In this document: positions 33,617 to 45,126 of the stretch, piece after piece
Numbering within the stretch: position 1 is the first letter of the stretch
Layout: every line of letters begins with the position of its first letter
From: Paraphaeosphaeria minitans
Lineage: Eukaryota > Ascomycota > Dothideomycetes > Pleosporales > Didymosphaeriaceae
DNA: 64,000 bases
Direction of reading: 5' to 3'
NCBI GenBank assembly: GCA_015832175.1
Contig: WJXW01000011.1
Span: 1,612,001 to 1,676,000 of the forward strand
Program-made: the position numbers and the translations under genes
The notes under the pieces: generated by a model
What the model saw: the letters and a program-made list of their open reading frames with translations, nothing else
Told to the model about the DNA's origin: nothing
Database searches by the model: none

Positions 33617-36379
33617 ATGGCTTTTCCGCAGCAATTGCGCGGCCGATATGCCCGTAAGTCTGTTTTGAAGCCTCAAAAGATCTCAAGGACTAATTCATAG
33701 TGAAGATGCCCCTGGACCCACGTTTCTCACGTACACACCGAACGGCAAGAAGCTGGTCACCGCCGGCGTCGACAACTTCTGCCGTGTCTTCACCACAGGG
33801 TCCGACGAAGAACCCTCCAACATAGATGACTGCCAGGAAAACAACCTGTGCATCGCAGCTGGAGTAAGTGGACTTGGGACACAGCAATACCAAACCAACC
33901 GTGCTAATACGGAGCAGGATGGGTTCTTCATCACCGGAGCTGAAGATGGAACAGTGAACAAATACTCCCTCGGGACCAACGATGGTGGAGACATACTCTG
34001 GAGAAGCACACTGCCCGTCCGAGATGTAGCGCTGAGTCCGGACGGAAACTGGGTTGCGGTTGCGAGCGAGTACGTGTCGGAACATGATTTCTAGGAAAGT
34101 TGCTGACACAATGTAGCGAGCTCGTTGTGCATGTCATAAACATGAAAGACATACAGATTGTCAAGCGCCTCCGCGATCAGAACCGCTCCGTCAAACATGT
34201 CTCCTTTAACAAGAACGGCACACAGCTTGCCATATCCTGCGTCGATGGCAGCATTTATATCTATTCGATGGACACTGAACAGCCAGAACTTGTGAAAAAG
34301 GTGGACAACATGATTAAGAGACTAGAGCCAGAAGCAGAGTCAAGTGCGAGGGTAATGTGGCATCCGGACGGGAAAGCATTCGCGACTCCAACCGCTCTTC
34401 GCGAAGTCCAAGTCATGTCAACAAACGACTGGGAGAGGCAGAAGACTTTCAAGACCGAGCACACATCAGACATCACGGCGGCAGCATGGTCACCAAATGG
34501 CGCCCTCTTAGCTACGACTTCAAGTGACCTCAATTTGTGCCTGTGGGACGCGAAGACACAAAAGATACTGAAGAAGTACGACGATGTCAAAGCCACCATT
34601 CTGGCCATGGTATGGCATCCCACTGAGAACATACTCTCATACACCAACAACGAGGGCCATCTATACATTCATACCGACTTCGTCCCTCAAGAGCATGTGG
34701 ATATAATGCAAAAACACGTCCAGCCTGCGCCATACTTTCACGATCCTTCCGAAGGTCGATCTGGCGACCCTACGACTAAGCTCACAAATGGGACGAAGCA
34801 CGTTCTGCCCGAACGCCGGGCCAGAGCTGGAAGCGCCGACAGTCTCGATGACCTGTTGGGTGATGAGTTCAGAGACGATGATGAGAACATGTCGGATGAT
34901 GCTGATGATGGCTTCGTGATCGACGACGATGGTGCTGGCTACACCAATGGCCATGGCAAGCGCACGAATGGGCACTTAGGCCTACTCGAGTCCATCGGTA
35001 AACGACGACCAACTGCTCCTAATTTCCTACCACAAATCCACGAACCTTTCCAACCCGGCGGCACCCCCTGGCGCGGCAATCGACGCCTGTTATGCTGCTC
35101 ACTCGTCGGCTATGTCTCCACGATAAGCCAGGAAGGGTCACATTATACAGCCGAGGTTAAGTTCTATGATGAGCACGCGCACCGCAACTTCAGATTTACC
35201 GACGTGTTTGGGTACGACAAAGCTGCGCTTACTGAACACGGCACTTTGTTCAGCTGCCAGCCAAAAGAGGACACTCCTGCTATGATCTACTACAGGCCGC
35301 ATGAGACATGGACGAACCGAGCAGACTGGCGCACGAACTTGCCAGCTGGCGAGTCAGTAACAGCAATTGCACTTTCAGAGTCATACGTTGTTGTGACGAC
35401 AAGTGCGAACTATGTTCGAATATACTCGCTTTTCGGTCTACCAATCCGCGTCTATCGTCACAAGGCCTCGCCCGCGGTGACGTGCGCTGCATGGCGCGAT
35501 TACATCTTGACTATTGGGAATGGGCCCGTTGGTGGAGATGGCACGTCTCAGTTGCTTTATACGATCGAGAATGTGAAGCGGGACGAGATATACCAGTCGG
35601 AGGACATCGTCGCCCTTCCACCTAACATTTCGCTGACATCCGTCTTCTTCTCTACGGACGGCGATCCGTATATTTACGATTCGGACGGTGTCTTGCTAAC
35701 ACTCCTCCATTGGCGCACGAACAGCCAGGCGAGATGGGTACCCATGCTAGATACGAAATGCATGGCGCGACTAGCAGGAGGTGGCAAGCAGGAGAGCTAC
35801 TGGCCTGTTTGCGTTTCTCGGGATGCAGATGGAAAGCATGTCTTCCATTGTATGATTATTAAGGGGAGCGAAAGATACCCAACTAACCCGCCGCCCATGC
35901 TCAGCGAGTTCCCGCTAGAAATCCCTCTATCATCAGCGATAGACAAGAGCCGAGAAGAAAAAGATCGTGATGTGGACGCAATGTCCGACGACGAGGATGG
36001 AGGCGCTACTAAGAAAACGGAGAATAAGCAGCAGCAGCACGAACAAAACTTTGTGCTTTCCTCGGCTCTGCATGCACAGCTGTCCGACTCGCTGTCACAT
36101 ACACGACCCACAGCGCATCAGAAACAAGATCTGGTCAGTCTGGAGGTACAGATTGACCGATCGCTGCTACAGCTCCTTGGTCTGGAATGTCTCGCGGGCG
36201 AGGACAGGGGCATGAAGGCATTAGAGCTCGTGACTCTGATGCGGGATGCGAATGGCAAGATGCTTGATCTCGCCAGCAAGGTTGCGCAAAGATATGGTCG
36301 GGACATGTTAGGCGAAAAGATCCAAGAGCTTCAAGAAAAGAAGTTGCTGGCAAATACGGAGGAGGACGATGATTTCTGA
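33617..36379 (+). CDS. CTF4: Replisome adaptor Ctf4/WDHD1 (AND-1, SepB)
   Basis: Four exons: 33617..33653, 33706..33863, 33918..34069 and 34117..36379, in phase, giving 869 residues. Ctf4 trimers link the CMG helicase to DNA polymerase alpha and other clients at the fork, in the nucleus. The N-terminal half is a WD40 propeller: YAHAPGPTFLTYTPNGKKLV, GVDNFCRVFTTG, GAEDGTVNKYSLG, VSFNKNGTQLAISCVDGSIY and AAWSPNGALLATTSSDLNLC are successive blades. An acidic linker (DDLLGDEFRDDDENMSDDAD) follows. The C-terminal SepB domain contains FLPQIHEPFQPGGTPWRGNR and LFSCQPKEDTPAMIYYRPHE, then the helical tail with LLGLECLAGEDRGMKALEL. The acceptor for exon 2 is TGAAG rather than the nearer TCATAG, because only that choice yields the conserved RYAHAPGP and keeps frame. 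No HMG box is seen, as in fungi. Confidence 0.95.
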
Positions 36380-37744
36380 ACTCGGTTCTTTCGTCAATTC
36401 AAAGTACTTCGAGACTCGATCGGTGTGCACGCAAGCCTACGTGTTGATTGTGGCAAGCCTTCGTATGTGCCCTTGTCTTATCTCCGCAAACGGGTTGGCT
36501 TACGCAACCCAAGACGACGATCCGAGTGCAGATCTCTCAGCAATGCACCTTGTCATCGTACCGTGTTAGCCCCCGTCTCGTCCCGCCACGCTAGGCATAG
36601 CAAGCATCTGCAAAGTGGTTTCGACATGATAGTTCGCAACCTGGTTCATATAGCAACACTGGTCGGCTCTTCTCGCTATACATTCCGAACCCTTTTTAGC
36701 CATCATGTTCATGCTGACGATGCTCCGGCTCCGCAAGCTGTGGTATTGTAGCCAGGGGGGGAAGCAGCGCTTCCGGTTGGACCTTTGCCTGGGTCAAGGG
36801 AGCAAAGGTTGCTTGGAACGGCGTAGAGGTGGTGGTGGTGGTGGTGGTGGAGAAGAAGGAGTGAGATGTGGGTGGTGTTGGAGGGCCAGAGGGTACCTAA
36901 TATATGCATACGGGGATTTAGTGGGCACTGAAGCAGCTTCATGTCTCTTTTGATGGTACCAACATTTTGTAGTTGACCAAAGTCTTGCAATTATTTTCAT
37001 GGATTGTAACAAAGAAAGCACTTGTAGCAATCCCGCTGTGACTTCATTCACATGTGGTAAGGAGCAAGGAGCAAGAAGCCTCGCAGTGACATCAAAGCAC
37101 GACATAAATGTCTACCATCCCCAGAAAGAGGCCCATGATGCCCAAAAACTCGATCAAGAAAACATCTCTGGAAGTGTCGACAACTCTACATTTGTTCCTG
37201 TATACGAAGTCTTGACCTGTCGGACCAAATACAGCTGGGGAGTTTGTGATTCGTCGATGGTGTTTACCGTCATCCGAGCTCCATATCCGGGATTCAGCGT
37301 CACGAGATAGAAAGGAAGCTGGCTGCTGTTTATCGTCGCCTGGTTATTAGAAGTTAAAACAATAGCGGATGGTTAAACTTACAACCGGCTTGAATGATTG
37401 TGCTGGAGCACGGTAGGTAATTGTTCAGGAAGTCTCCAGATGCGATGTCGAATAGACCTATGGCGTAGAGATTTCACACTGGCGCCTGGCTGTCATCATA
37501 GGTACCTCAGCGACACTTAATGTGGATATTACGGCCAGACGCGCATCTCCTGCTGCATCTGGTCAGTTCTGCAGTTCATGCAGCGACGGGGAGTCCGTGC
37601 TCAGCTGTGCGCACCCATGCTCAGAAGAACGTCATCGCAACACAATCCTACGGTAATCTGTCCATCGCATGATCATGGGTTCACCTGCCTTACTAACCGC
37701 TGCTTCCATTGCTGCAAATGTTTCAATGTTGGAATCGTTCCTAC
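36380..37744. other. Intergenic; coding-like traces on the minus strand
   Basis: About 1.36 kb. Contains a GGT microsatellite and, on the minus strand near 37465-37157, coding-like fragments discussed in the findings. No complete gene is supported. Confidence 0.45.
36828..36850. repeat. GGT trinucleotide microsatellite
   Basis: About eight copies of ggt with no interruption. Confidence 0.95.
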
Positions 37745-38858
37745 TTAAACGCCGTCATTGAACTCATAGTCTTTGTCCCATCGCTTGTCCCAAGGTCTGC
37801 TCCCGTTCACGAACCGCAGATCCGTCCCGACCCTTATGACATTATTGGGGTCGAAGTTGATCGTTGATGCATGGATCTGTCGGCCATGTCAAAGGAGCTG
37901 GATACATCTCACAAGGATACTTACAGTGTAAGGAGTGTGCAAGACAACATCTCCCGCTTCATAAGATGTCACCAACCACCTTCTTCCAAAGGCCTCACTG
38001 TAGTCTTTCGGTCCCTCCGCGAGCAGGCCCGTGGAGAGCATGTTTTGATTGAAAGCGTTCTTAGCTTCCTCATCTGAAAGGCCACTCTCCTTCGCCTTCC
38101 GTGTGAAGTCTGCTTCAATCTCACGACCAAGCGTATTGCCTGCGCTCATCAGCAACGTAGTTTTCGAGCCCCGCAACGCACCACATACCATTCTCGAGGT
38201 AGATCAAGCCTCCGCCAGTCAAGCCAATGTCACCCATAGGGACCCACGCAGTGAAACTGGTCGGTTCTCCATGCCTCAAGAAGATCTGGTCGTAGTGCAC
38301 TCCGATGGCTTTGTTGCCAGGTGTGTTGTTCCTGAGCAGACTCCTCCGCACTGCCAGTGTGTCATCACCCCAACCCGAAATACGAGCGATTGCATCTTTG
38401 AGCAGTGGATGTTTGCAAAACTTTTCTTTATACCAATCGTCGTAGTGCGCCTGCAATGCGAGGTCGACGAAAACCTCTGCAGTACCAGCTCCGGGTCTGC
38501 CGTTTCCTGGAGAAGCACCGGCACCTATGCCAGGATAGTCGGCGGCATTTTTCGCATCATCGAATATTCCATCGACTTCCGCGGTCCCAGGCTTCAATAC
38601 GCCGCTCGGGGCAAGCCTTTTGAAGTACTCCTGTCTGGCCTCCAGGACGTCCTCGCGGGGAAGCAGTCCTTTCAGATACACATACCCATCTTCTTCATAG
38701 CGCTTTCGGAGCTCCTCAACCGGAAGATCTGGAGAAGATTGCCTGAGAGGGCCTACTTGCTCCGGACGGAGGAGTCCGTCGTTCACGTACAGTTTCTTGC
38801 CATCGAAGCTGGAGATTTCTGGCTCAGGCGATTCGGCGTGCGGCATGATGACTTGCAA
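37745..38858 (-). CDS. Phytanoyl-CoA dioxygenase (PhyH) family enzyme
   Basis: Three exons: 38858..38189, 38139..37925 and 37876..37745, in phase, giving 338 residues. Fe(II)/2-oxoglutarate-dependent oxygenase of the PhyH family. The N-terminal helix ELRKRYEEDGYVYLKGLLP is characteristic. The iron-binding H-x-D is in AIGVHYDQIFLRHGEP, and the distal His/Arg pair is supplied after splicing by VVLHTPYTIHASTINFD followed by NNVIRVGTDLRFVNGSRPW. Related fungal proteins act in secondary metabolism or catabolism; the substrate is not known. A second Met four residues downstream is an equally good start. The gene is transcribed divergently from the Zn2Cys6-type regulator, sharing about 590 bp, so that regulator is a candidate controller. 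Confidence 0.9.
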
Positions 38859-39452
38859 GTGATGCTGCGAGGTGGCTTATCAATATGCTTATGGAATGCG
38901 AACGATATGCGCATGGAGAATCAGCAACTCGAAAAGAGACCCAGAGGGTGGAAGCCTTCCATGCTTCAAGGCGTTGATATGTGATTCTCTTCGGGTTATA
39001 GATACCCCATCAGGATCTTGGAAAGGCGTAGGCGAAGATTTCCTCTTCCCAACCCCGCTCCAACTTCGCACTCCGGCTGCCACGACAGTGTCGGAATGCA
39101 ACCAGCTGATGGCCTAAGTTTGGCACCTGACGAACGGCGGCTTTCTTGTTGGCCAGCTGGCGTGGAGTGCCCACCGAAAATTCGTGGTCCGGCGCCCCGC
39201 TGCCGCCAGTTAGCGCGCGCAGCAGCCGTTCGCTCATCACCGTCGCCTTGCGACACAGAGGGCAATTCACCCCGACTACACATCATTGCCTATTCGCGCC
39301 CCATCATAGGCTTACCTCCCAATGCCATGGTAACTTGTCCATTCGAGCTATCGGAAGGTGCTCACCAGTACTCAGTAATCGCTGCCGTTCACGTCACTAT
39401 CGATGTATGTTGCGCATCAGAAAAAGCGCGTTCACTGGCTGAGAATTGCTAG
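38859..39452. other. Divergent intergenic region, dioxygenase/regulator
   Basis: Presumed bidirectional promoter. It should also contain the missing first coding exon of the regulator; I cannot identify an intact one. Near 39400-39440 there is out-of-frame sequence resembling the first half of a zinc cluster. Confidence 0.45.
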
Positions 39453-41316
39453 GCGACGGGAGGCAGCCAAAGTGCAGTCGGTGCGATCAAGCGAGGAAGG
39501 AATGTGTCTATGAGACAGGCAGGAGGTTCCGCCGATCTTCCATCCAAGAGAGCTTTAGCACAGCGCAGCCATGGGTCGCGCTTCCTCCGCGCAGTATGTA
39601 TCATCAAGTCATGAGGGAAATGGCGCTGAAGAAGAACAGTACAGTTCCTCGATGAATCACATGAGATACGCTCTCAGTACGCAGAAGATGGGTATAGTGG
39701 TCCGCCTACCCCACCAAACCATTCACCGGATCGATACTCTTCCAGTGCTATCATTCAGCAGTCACCCTCAGTTGATAGTCCAGCCGATGGTCTGACAGTT
39801 CTGTCCTTGCTCAACTCTGAACCGAGTGTGCATCCGCAAAGATACAGTGCACCGCCGGCGCCTACATCCTACAGCCTGCCGATTTCACCTCATGTTGCGG
39901 ATCCAGACGAGCCGGGCAACTTTGCCTACCAGCCACCACCAGGCGCAAGAGTGCTTTGGCCACTGGAGAGTGAACAAGAAGCCATGCTCTTGCAGCATTA
40001 TGTCGAAAATATTGCTTTATTTGTATGGCTACTCGTTTGTCCATATCATATACTGACCCGTTCCAGTTTGACATGGTGGACAACAGATGCCACTTCGGCG
40101 TGCACGTTGTCCAGCGAGCCAAGACTAACAGCACTTTGATGAATGCTATCCTTGCACTATCTGCGCGACAACTGAGTCGAATTAGCGACTTCGATCCGTA
40201 CGTCGCCGATGCTTACTACCAGCGCTGTTTCGAGACGCTGATCCCGGCTCTTAACGATAATATCGCCATCCGCGACGAGTCGCTCCTTGCCGCAACTGTC
40301 ATACTCAGGCTCATGGAAGAAATGAACATCTCCATCATCGGCTCGGACCCGCAAGGTCACCTCTTTGGCACACAGGCCATCATTCGTGCAGCTGAGCAGT
40401 CGTATGTTGGCACTACCGGACCCAACTTCCGCCAAGCCATCTATTGGGCAGCGTTTCGTCAAGAACTATGGATATCTCTTATGACACAGCGAGCCTTCCA
40501 GCTGCACATTTTTCCAGCGGATCGCTCGATGGGTCCAGCGGACGATTCCATCTGGGCTACACGAACGATCGCCCATCTTGGAGATGTTTGCAACTTTGCG
40601 TTTGGCGAAGACAGACATAGCGTGCTGCGATACAGCCAGCTGATGGATGAGAACAAAGTGTGGCGAACACAGCGGCCTGGTAGTTTTGTATGTGTCCCCT
40701 TCTCACAGCTACGGGAACCCTGCTGATGTTGTTGATCATCTCAGGACCCGCTGTTCTGGCGACGGGACCGTGACGGAAGCGGGAAGATGTTTCCGGATGT
40801 TAGGTACCACCAGAAAACCCACGGTAAGAGATGAAGCCATTCAGATGCTCATTTGCTGAATATGTATGACAGTAATGGGTAACCAATACAATACCCTGGC
40901 GCATATGCTCCTGGTTGTGCACGATCCTACGATTCCACAGCTAGGTCCCTCGCACAAGCAGTCACGCGCAGTTGTTGATGTATGTCCTCTCTCGTCCATT
41001 TTATGTGCGTCACTTATTGGAATACAGAGAATGGCCCAAGAAGACGTCCGTACCTTATGTGGTGTGGCACTATCGAATCTGAAAGTGTTCCCTTGCATTT
41101 TTGTCGCTTGCTTTGCGATCGCGCTGGGTAAGAAAATGACATACATGTAAGACCATGCGCAATAGCTGATAATCTCCAGTCGGTGATCGATTTGCTGCGC
41201 GAGATGATCAGGAGCAACTTCGCGACCTGTGGTTTGCATGTGAGCGGTCGCATGGTTTCCCTCCTACAGCAAGTATACGGCAACTTGAAGAGTCATGGGG
41301 ATGGCCCAGTACCTGA
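39453..41316 (+). CDS. Fungal Zn2Cys6-type transcription factor, 5' end unresolved
   Basis: Seven exons from a splice acceptor at 39452: 39453..39593, 39640..40022, 40067..40687, 40745..40823, 40873..40979, 41028..41127 and 41180..41316, all in phase, giving at least 521 residues. The first readable exon has the second half of a binuclear zinc cluster (GDGRQPKCSRCDQARKEC, then VYETGRRFRRSS). The rest is a fungal-specific regulatory domain (Fungal_trans_2 type): QRAKTNSTLMNAILALSARQ, DAYYQRCFETLIPAL, DESLLAATVILRLMEEMNIS, QAIYWAAFRQELWISLMTQR and a C-terminal RDLWFACERSHGFPPTA. The first half of the cluster (C-x2-C-x6-C) is not found intact upstream, so the gene may have a distant first exon or be inactivated at its 5' end. 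Nuclear regulator, probably of the adjacent dioxygenase. Confidence 0.8.
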
Positions 41317-41499
41317 ATAATCCATGAAATCAATAATATGTACACAATAATGAGAAACCATAGCTGGGTCTATGTCTTGGCACCCGATGACAGCGCTGTA
41401 ATCACCACCTCCACTTTGGACCTGGGCCTGTGTACGGCGGATAGCAGCATACCCCCAAGCCCCGTAAGGTACAGGGTCTTAAGGGTCATATCCAGAAGA

Positions 41500-42888
41500 T
41501 CAAGACCCAAAAGGTCCATTACCTCGACCGCCAAGCGGAGGACCGTAATTACCACCATAGTACCCAGTTGGGGGTCCCATAAGCCGCGTAGACCCGTACA
41601 TGCCCCCACCACTTAGAAACCGACCCGGACCCATTCCACCAAACGGCTGTCCATTGCCAGGCCTAGGACCAATCCGCCCATCTCCAGGTGGCCTTACGGA
41701 ATTCTGACCTATCCCACCAGGACTACCCCATCCAGCATTCCCAACACCAAATTGACCCGCACCCTGCGCTTGTTGCTGCCACCGGCCAAACTGCTCATTC
41801 TTTTTCTCTTTCTCAAACTCAGCCCTGACCTTCTCAAGCCCACGCTTCAAACATCTATCCCTCGTCTCCTTCCTGTCCTGATCAAGCCTAACAGGCACCG
41901 GCCTCGGATCTTTCTCCAACACCTTCGCATTGACCTTATACTTCCCCTTCACATGCTTCAGTACCTCGTCCGCTTTTGGTCTCTGCTTGAAGTCTTCCTT
42001 CATGCTCTCCACAATCGCGTTATTGAGTGTAACCGAGTACCCCGGAGCCGGCGCCGCATGATCGAAAAACGGCATCTTCATCAAACTGCAGATGCACCCT
42101 ACGACAGCAGCAAGCTGCCACACCTCCGAGCGCCCCACAAACTGCGGGTACTCGGGCGGCGTCCACCCCCTCGTGCACCAGCTCGTCCTCATCCGGTCCT
42201 TCGCCGTATCAACCCAGATGTGCCTCCGCGCAACCGCACACCCAAAGTCCGCGAGCTTGAGCGTGTACTGCGTCGTCATGCCCTTGGGCGTCGCCTCGTG
42301 CACGAGAATGTTCTCGACTTTGATGTCCCAGTGGAACACCATGTCCCACGCGTTTTCCCAGTCTTCGGGCCGCTTGTGGGCGAAGCGCGCGGCTGGGTCG
42401 GGCCCGTAGTGGCAGTAGGTCAGCGCGGAGAAGAGCTGGATGAACCACTCCCATACGTCGAGCTCGTTGAATAACTCCCTGGTTTGGTACCGCGATTCGA
42501 TTAGGGTTTCGAGACCGCCCAGGCTGCACTTTTCCAGGTAGATGCTCGCTTTGCACAATCTCTTGTCGACGAAGTGGTCCACCATGCAAGTGATGTGGTC
42601 GTGCGAGGGAGACGAGAGATACTTTAGTATAGTGATTTCCTGGAGTATGGTCCCATCCCTGATCATTTTTTCTTGGGCGCATTTTTCGATGTGTTCTTTG
42701 CCAGTCTTGCGGTCTTTGACCACCCAGACGCCGCCGTTGAGCGCGCCGCGGTTTTCCGCTCCAAGCTTGCGTTGGCGGTTCCAAGAGCGGGCGGGGCGCT
42801 TTTGGAGGGCGTTGTCGCCGTGCAGACGGCGGTGGGCGTCCCACTTGTCGCGTGGTGGGCCTGGGTTTTTGTTACGTGCGTTTGGCAT
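41500..42888 (-). CDS. Protein kinase-like protein with HWD catalytic motif
   Basis: Single exon, 462 residues. Kinase-domain landmarks: Gly-rich region RGALNGGVWVV (about 48-57), candidate ATP Lys69 in EHIEKC, helix C Glu84, catalytic loop HWDIKVEN (186-193) and DFG 214-216 in LKLADFGCAV, then a TPPEY APE-equivalent. Arg of the usual HRD is Trp, but the catalytic Asp188, Lys190 and Asn193 are retained, so activity is plausible. An insertion between helix E and the loop (YGPDPAARFAHKRPEDWENA) is unusual. The C-terminal 100 residues are Gly/Pro/Asn-rich and disordered after a basic coiled-like segment (DRCLKRGLEKVRAEFEKEKK). It resembles the fungal-expanded kinase-like group, with unknown substrates. 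No regulatory domain is seen. Confidence 0.85.
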   Translation of the reverse strand: MPNARNKNPGPPRDKWDAHRRLHGDNALQKRPARSWNRQRKLGAENRGALNGGVWVVKDRKTGKEHIEKCAQEKMIRDGTILQEITILKYLSSPSHDHITCMVDHFVDKRLCKASIYLEKCSLGGLETLIESRYQTRELFNELDVWEWFIQLFSALTYCHYGPDPAARFAHKRPEDWENAWDMVFHWDIKVENILVHEATPKGMTTQYTLKLADFGCAVARRHIWVDTAKDRMRTSWCTRGWTPPEYPQFVGRSEVWQLAAVVGCICSLMKMPFFDHAAPAPGYSVTLNNAIVESMKEDFKQRPKADEVLKHVKGKYKVNAKVLEKDPRPVPVRLDQDRKETRDRCLKRGLEKVRAEFEKEKKNEQFGRWQQQAQGAGQFGVGNAGWGSPGGIGQNSVRPPGDGRIGPRPGNGQPFGGMGPGRFLSGGGMYGSTRLMGPPTGYYGGNYGPPLGGRGNGPFGS

Positions 42889-43440
42889 GCGGGCGGTGAC
42901 GGTTAGAGTTTATCTTCTTTCTTTTAAGATTACTGCAAGGTCTTGAATAGATGCTTGGAGATGGATCAAAAGTGGATTTGTCGAAAGGAGATGCTTCGTA
43001 GGTGTTATGTGGATGTTACAATATGCTGTGCACGAGTATAGTAACAATCGATTTGTAAACTGTAGATGTTGCCCTCAATGGTCTTCATCATCATCACAAA
43101 GCTATTTCTTCTGAGTCACGCGTCAATTCCGAAGATTCGTCTTCATCGACGGATTGTTGTGTGTCACGCGTCGGTGTTGACGAGCGATTTTCAATCTCGT
43201 TGTTTTCAGCGAACTTCAAGCAACGAGCAAACCTTAGCAATGGACCTTAAATACAAATACCCGTATTTTTGGCTAGAAGCACAAGTCGCACCGACATTGA
43301 AGCTCGGCACTGTGAACGTTCCAGTCAGTCAGTTCAATAGCGCATTTGCATACCCTACCTTCATACTTCCCGCCTTTATTGCTTCATTGATGTGGAGATC
43401 CCGGAGCCGGGGAAATTCAACCTCTCCTTCAATCCGCAAC

Positions 43441-45126
43441 ATGACCGACCCTCGCAACCCGCACGCCTCTCTCCACCCTCAATGGGCCCAACCTAAGTGT
43501 GCAACCTACCTGTTACCTCCCCCAGGCACTGCTATCACCGAATACGGTGTCGTAAATGGTGGCACCGTCATCACCATGGCCGAGGCACTCTCCCGTAGTG
43601 ACGATGCTAATAATTGGGTCCTCAGCCGTCTCCTCCAATCAACCTACATCGACCCTTTCATTCGCATAGAAAGAAGTGACGGCATCGTCATCCCGACAGC
43701 AACGCACATGGAGAAGCTGAAGCAAATCCACTTCAGATACCTCCACATGGGCCATACCAACGAAAACTCCACATTGCATATGCTATGGGTGCCTGGCTTT
43801 GAGCCTTCGTACGATATCGGTCCTGATATCGAGGAGCTGGAGGAGGCGCCGCCGGGTATGATGAAAACGGTATTTAGTGGGGAGGACATGTACCAGCGGT
43901 ACGGGGAGAGGCGTGGGGCGCCATTTGCCGAGGTGAAGGATCGCAAGGGCTGGCAGCGCAAGCTGTGGGACCTACCGAGAGGGAAGATCGCGGGCACACG
44001 TGAGGAGATTCCGAGCGAATGGCTGACTCAAATGACCTGCCAGAAGAACAAGGAGACTGGGCAACGGGTGTTGAGGAGCGTTAAGGTGGGTCCGAAAGAG
44101 AGTGCGACGGGTTTGTTGAGGGGGAATACGGAAGGTGTCGAGATTAGATTTGTGGGAGTGTGGACCATCCAGCAGATGGAAGGAGCAGGTGCTGAAAATG
44201 CAAAACGTGAAAGCATTGAGGAAGAAGAAGAAGAAACCAGTGCGAGTGTTGTGGAAGGAGTGACTTCCATGAATTATGCTAGTGGTTTTAAGAAGAGCAT
44301 CAAGCAAGAGGAAGGGTCTACTGTTAGCAACGTTAAGGTAGAATAAGAAGAAAAAGGAGGAGGAGAAGGAGGAGGAGGGAGTGCTGAGAATATGGAAAAA
44401 GCGACTGCTAAGGATGTGGAAGGACCGAGTGCTGGGAAGTACTGGGAAGAGTTTCTGGAGGCGACAGGTGCTGAAAATGTAGTGGACGGCTGAAGAGGAT
44501 GAGTAATTCTTCAGGCGTACATGGAGGGGAAGGACGTTGAGGATATTGTGGGGGTGTTGCCGAACAGGGAGCGAGAGGCTGTTATCCAGAGCCGTTTCTA
44601 TCTCGCACGTTTGCGATATCCGGCGCGAGGAGCGAAACCTGTCAATAATGTCGGTGAGTTAGGGGATATTATCAAGCAGGAGGAATAAATAGGTCAGAGA
44701 AGAAACTCGATGCGCTAGTAAGATTTTCAAGAGAAATGCAACCAGGAGCTTTGCAGTCGAAACGTAGTTTGAGTATGTACTGAAGTCGTGACCTAGCTTA
44801 GGGCATTACCTAGTCGCCACAACTCTCTCATCGTCAAAGGACTACTAACAGCGAGCGTGGGAAGTCTACGAGGATAACCCAGCAATTATCACGGACTTCC
44901 CCATTCAGTCACCCTACTCTGTCCACAGCTCGCCTAAAGTATATCCGCCCGATCGGATCAGCTCTACATCAATTCCTCTCTTGCTAACCTCACGACTCCG
45001 GACTCCGGCGCGATCAATCTCCAGGCCGCCAACACGGCCTCACACACTCTCCGACCCTACTTAGGAAAATTCACATTACACGAGAAAAAGCTGCGAGCGA
45101 TGGTGTTTGGTGGGAAGCCGAAGTGA
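43441..45126 (+). CDS. Hypothetical multi-exon protein, possibly decaying
   Basis: Open frame from 43066, with ATG 43441 (caacATGACC) preferred. Main exon 43441..44337 encodes 299 residues including MAEALSRSDDANNWVLSRLL and DGIVIPTATHMEKLKQIHFR, ending in an acidic tail. It can stop at TAA 44344, but downstream sequence is coding-like and splices in phase: 44515..44653 (AYMEGKDVEDIVGVLPNRER), 44698..44717 (20 nt) and 44852 onward (RAWEVYEDNPAIITDFPIQS). Near 44935 the frame must shift, by a 41-bp intron with a weak donor or by a frameshift, before LYINSSLANLTTPDSGAINL and the stop at 45126. The 177-bp first intron also contains in-frame coding-like sequence (GSAENMEKATAKDVEGPS). Family not recognised. 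Intact gene with poor introns and decaying gene are both possible. Confidence 0.45.

Noticed and set aside
33690..33710. CTF4 exon 2 starting after TCATAG (33701)
   Set aside because: That acceptor puts the exon out of frame; using the AG at 33704-33705 restores the conserved RYAHAPGP and the WD40 frame.
36999..37310. 103-codon plus-strand ATG frame with several Cys
   Set aside because: No signal peptide or ordered pattern, and the minus strand of the same stretch reads better as protein.
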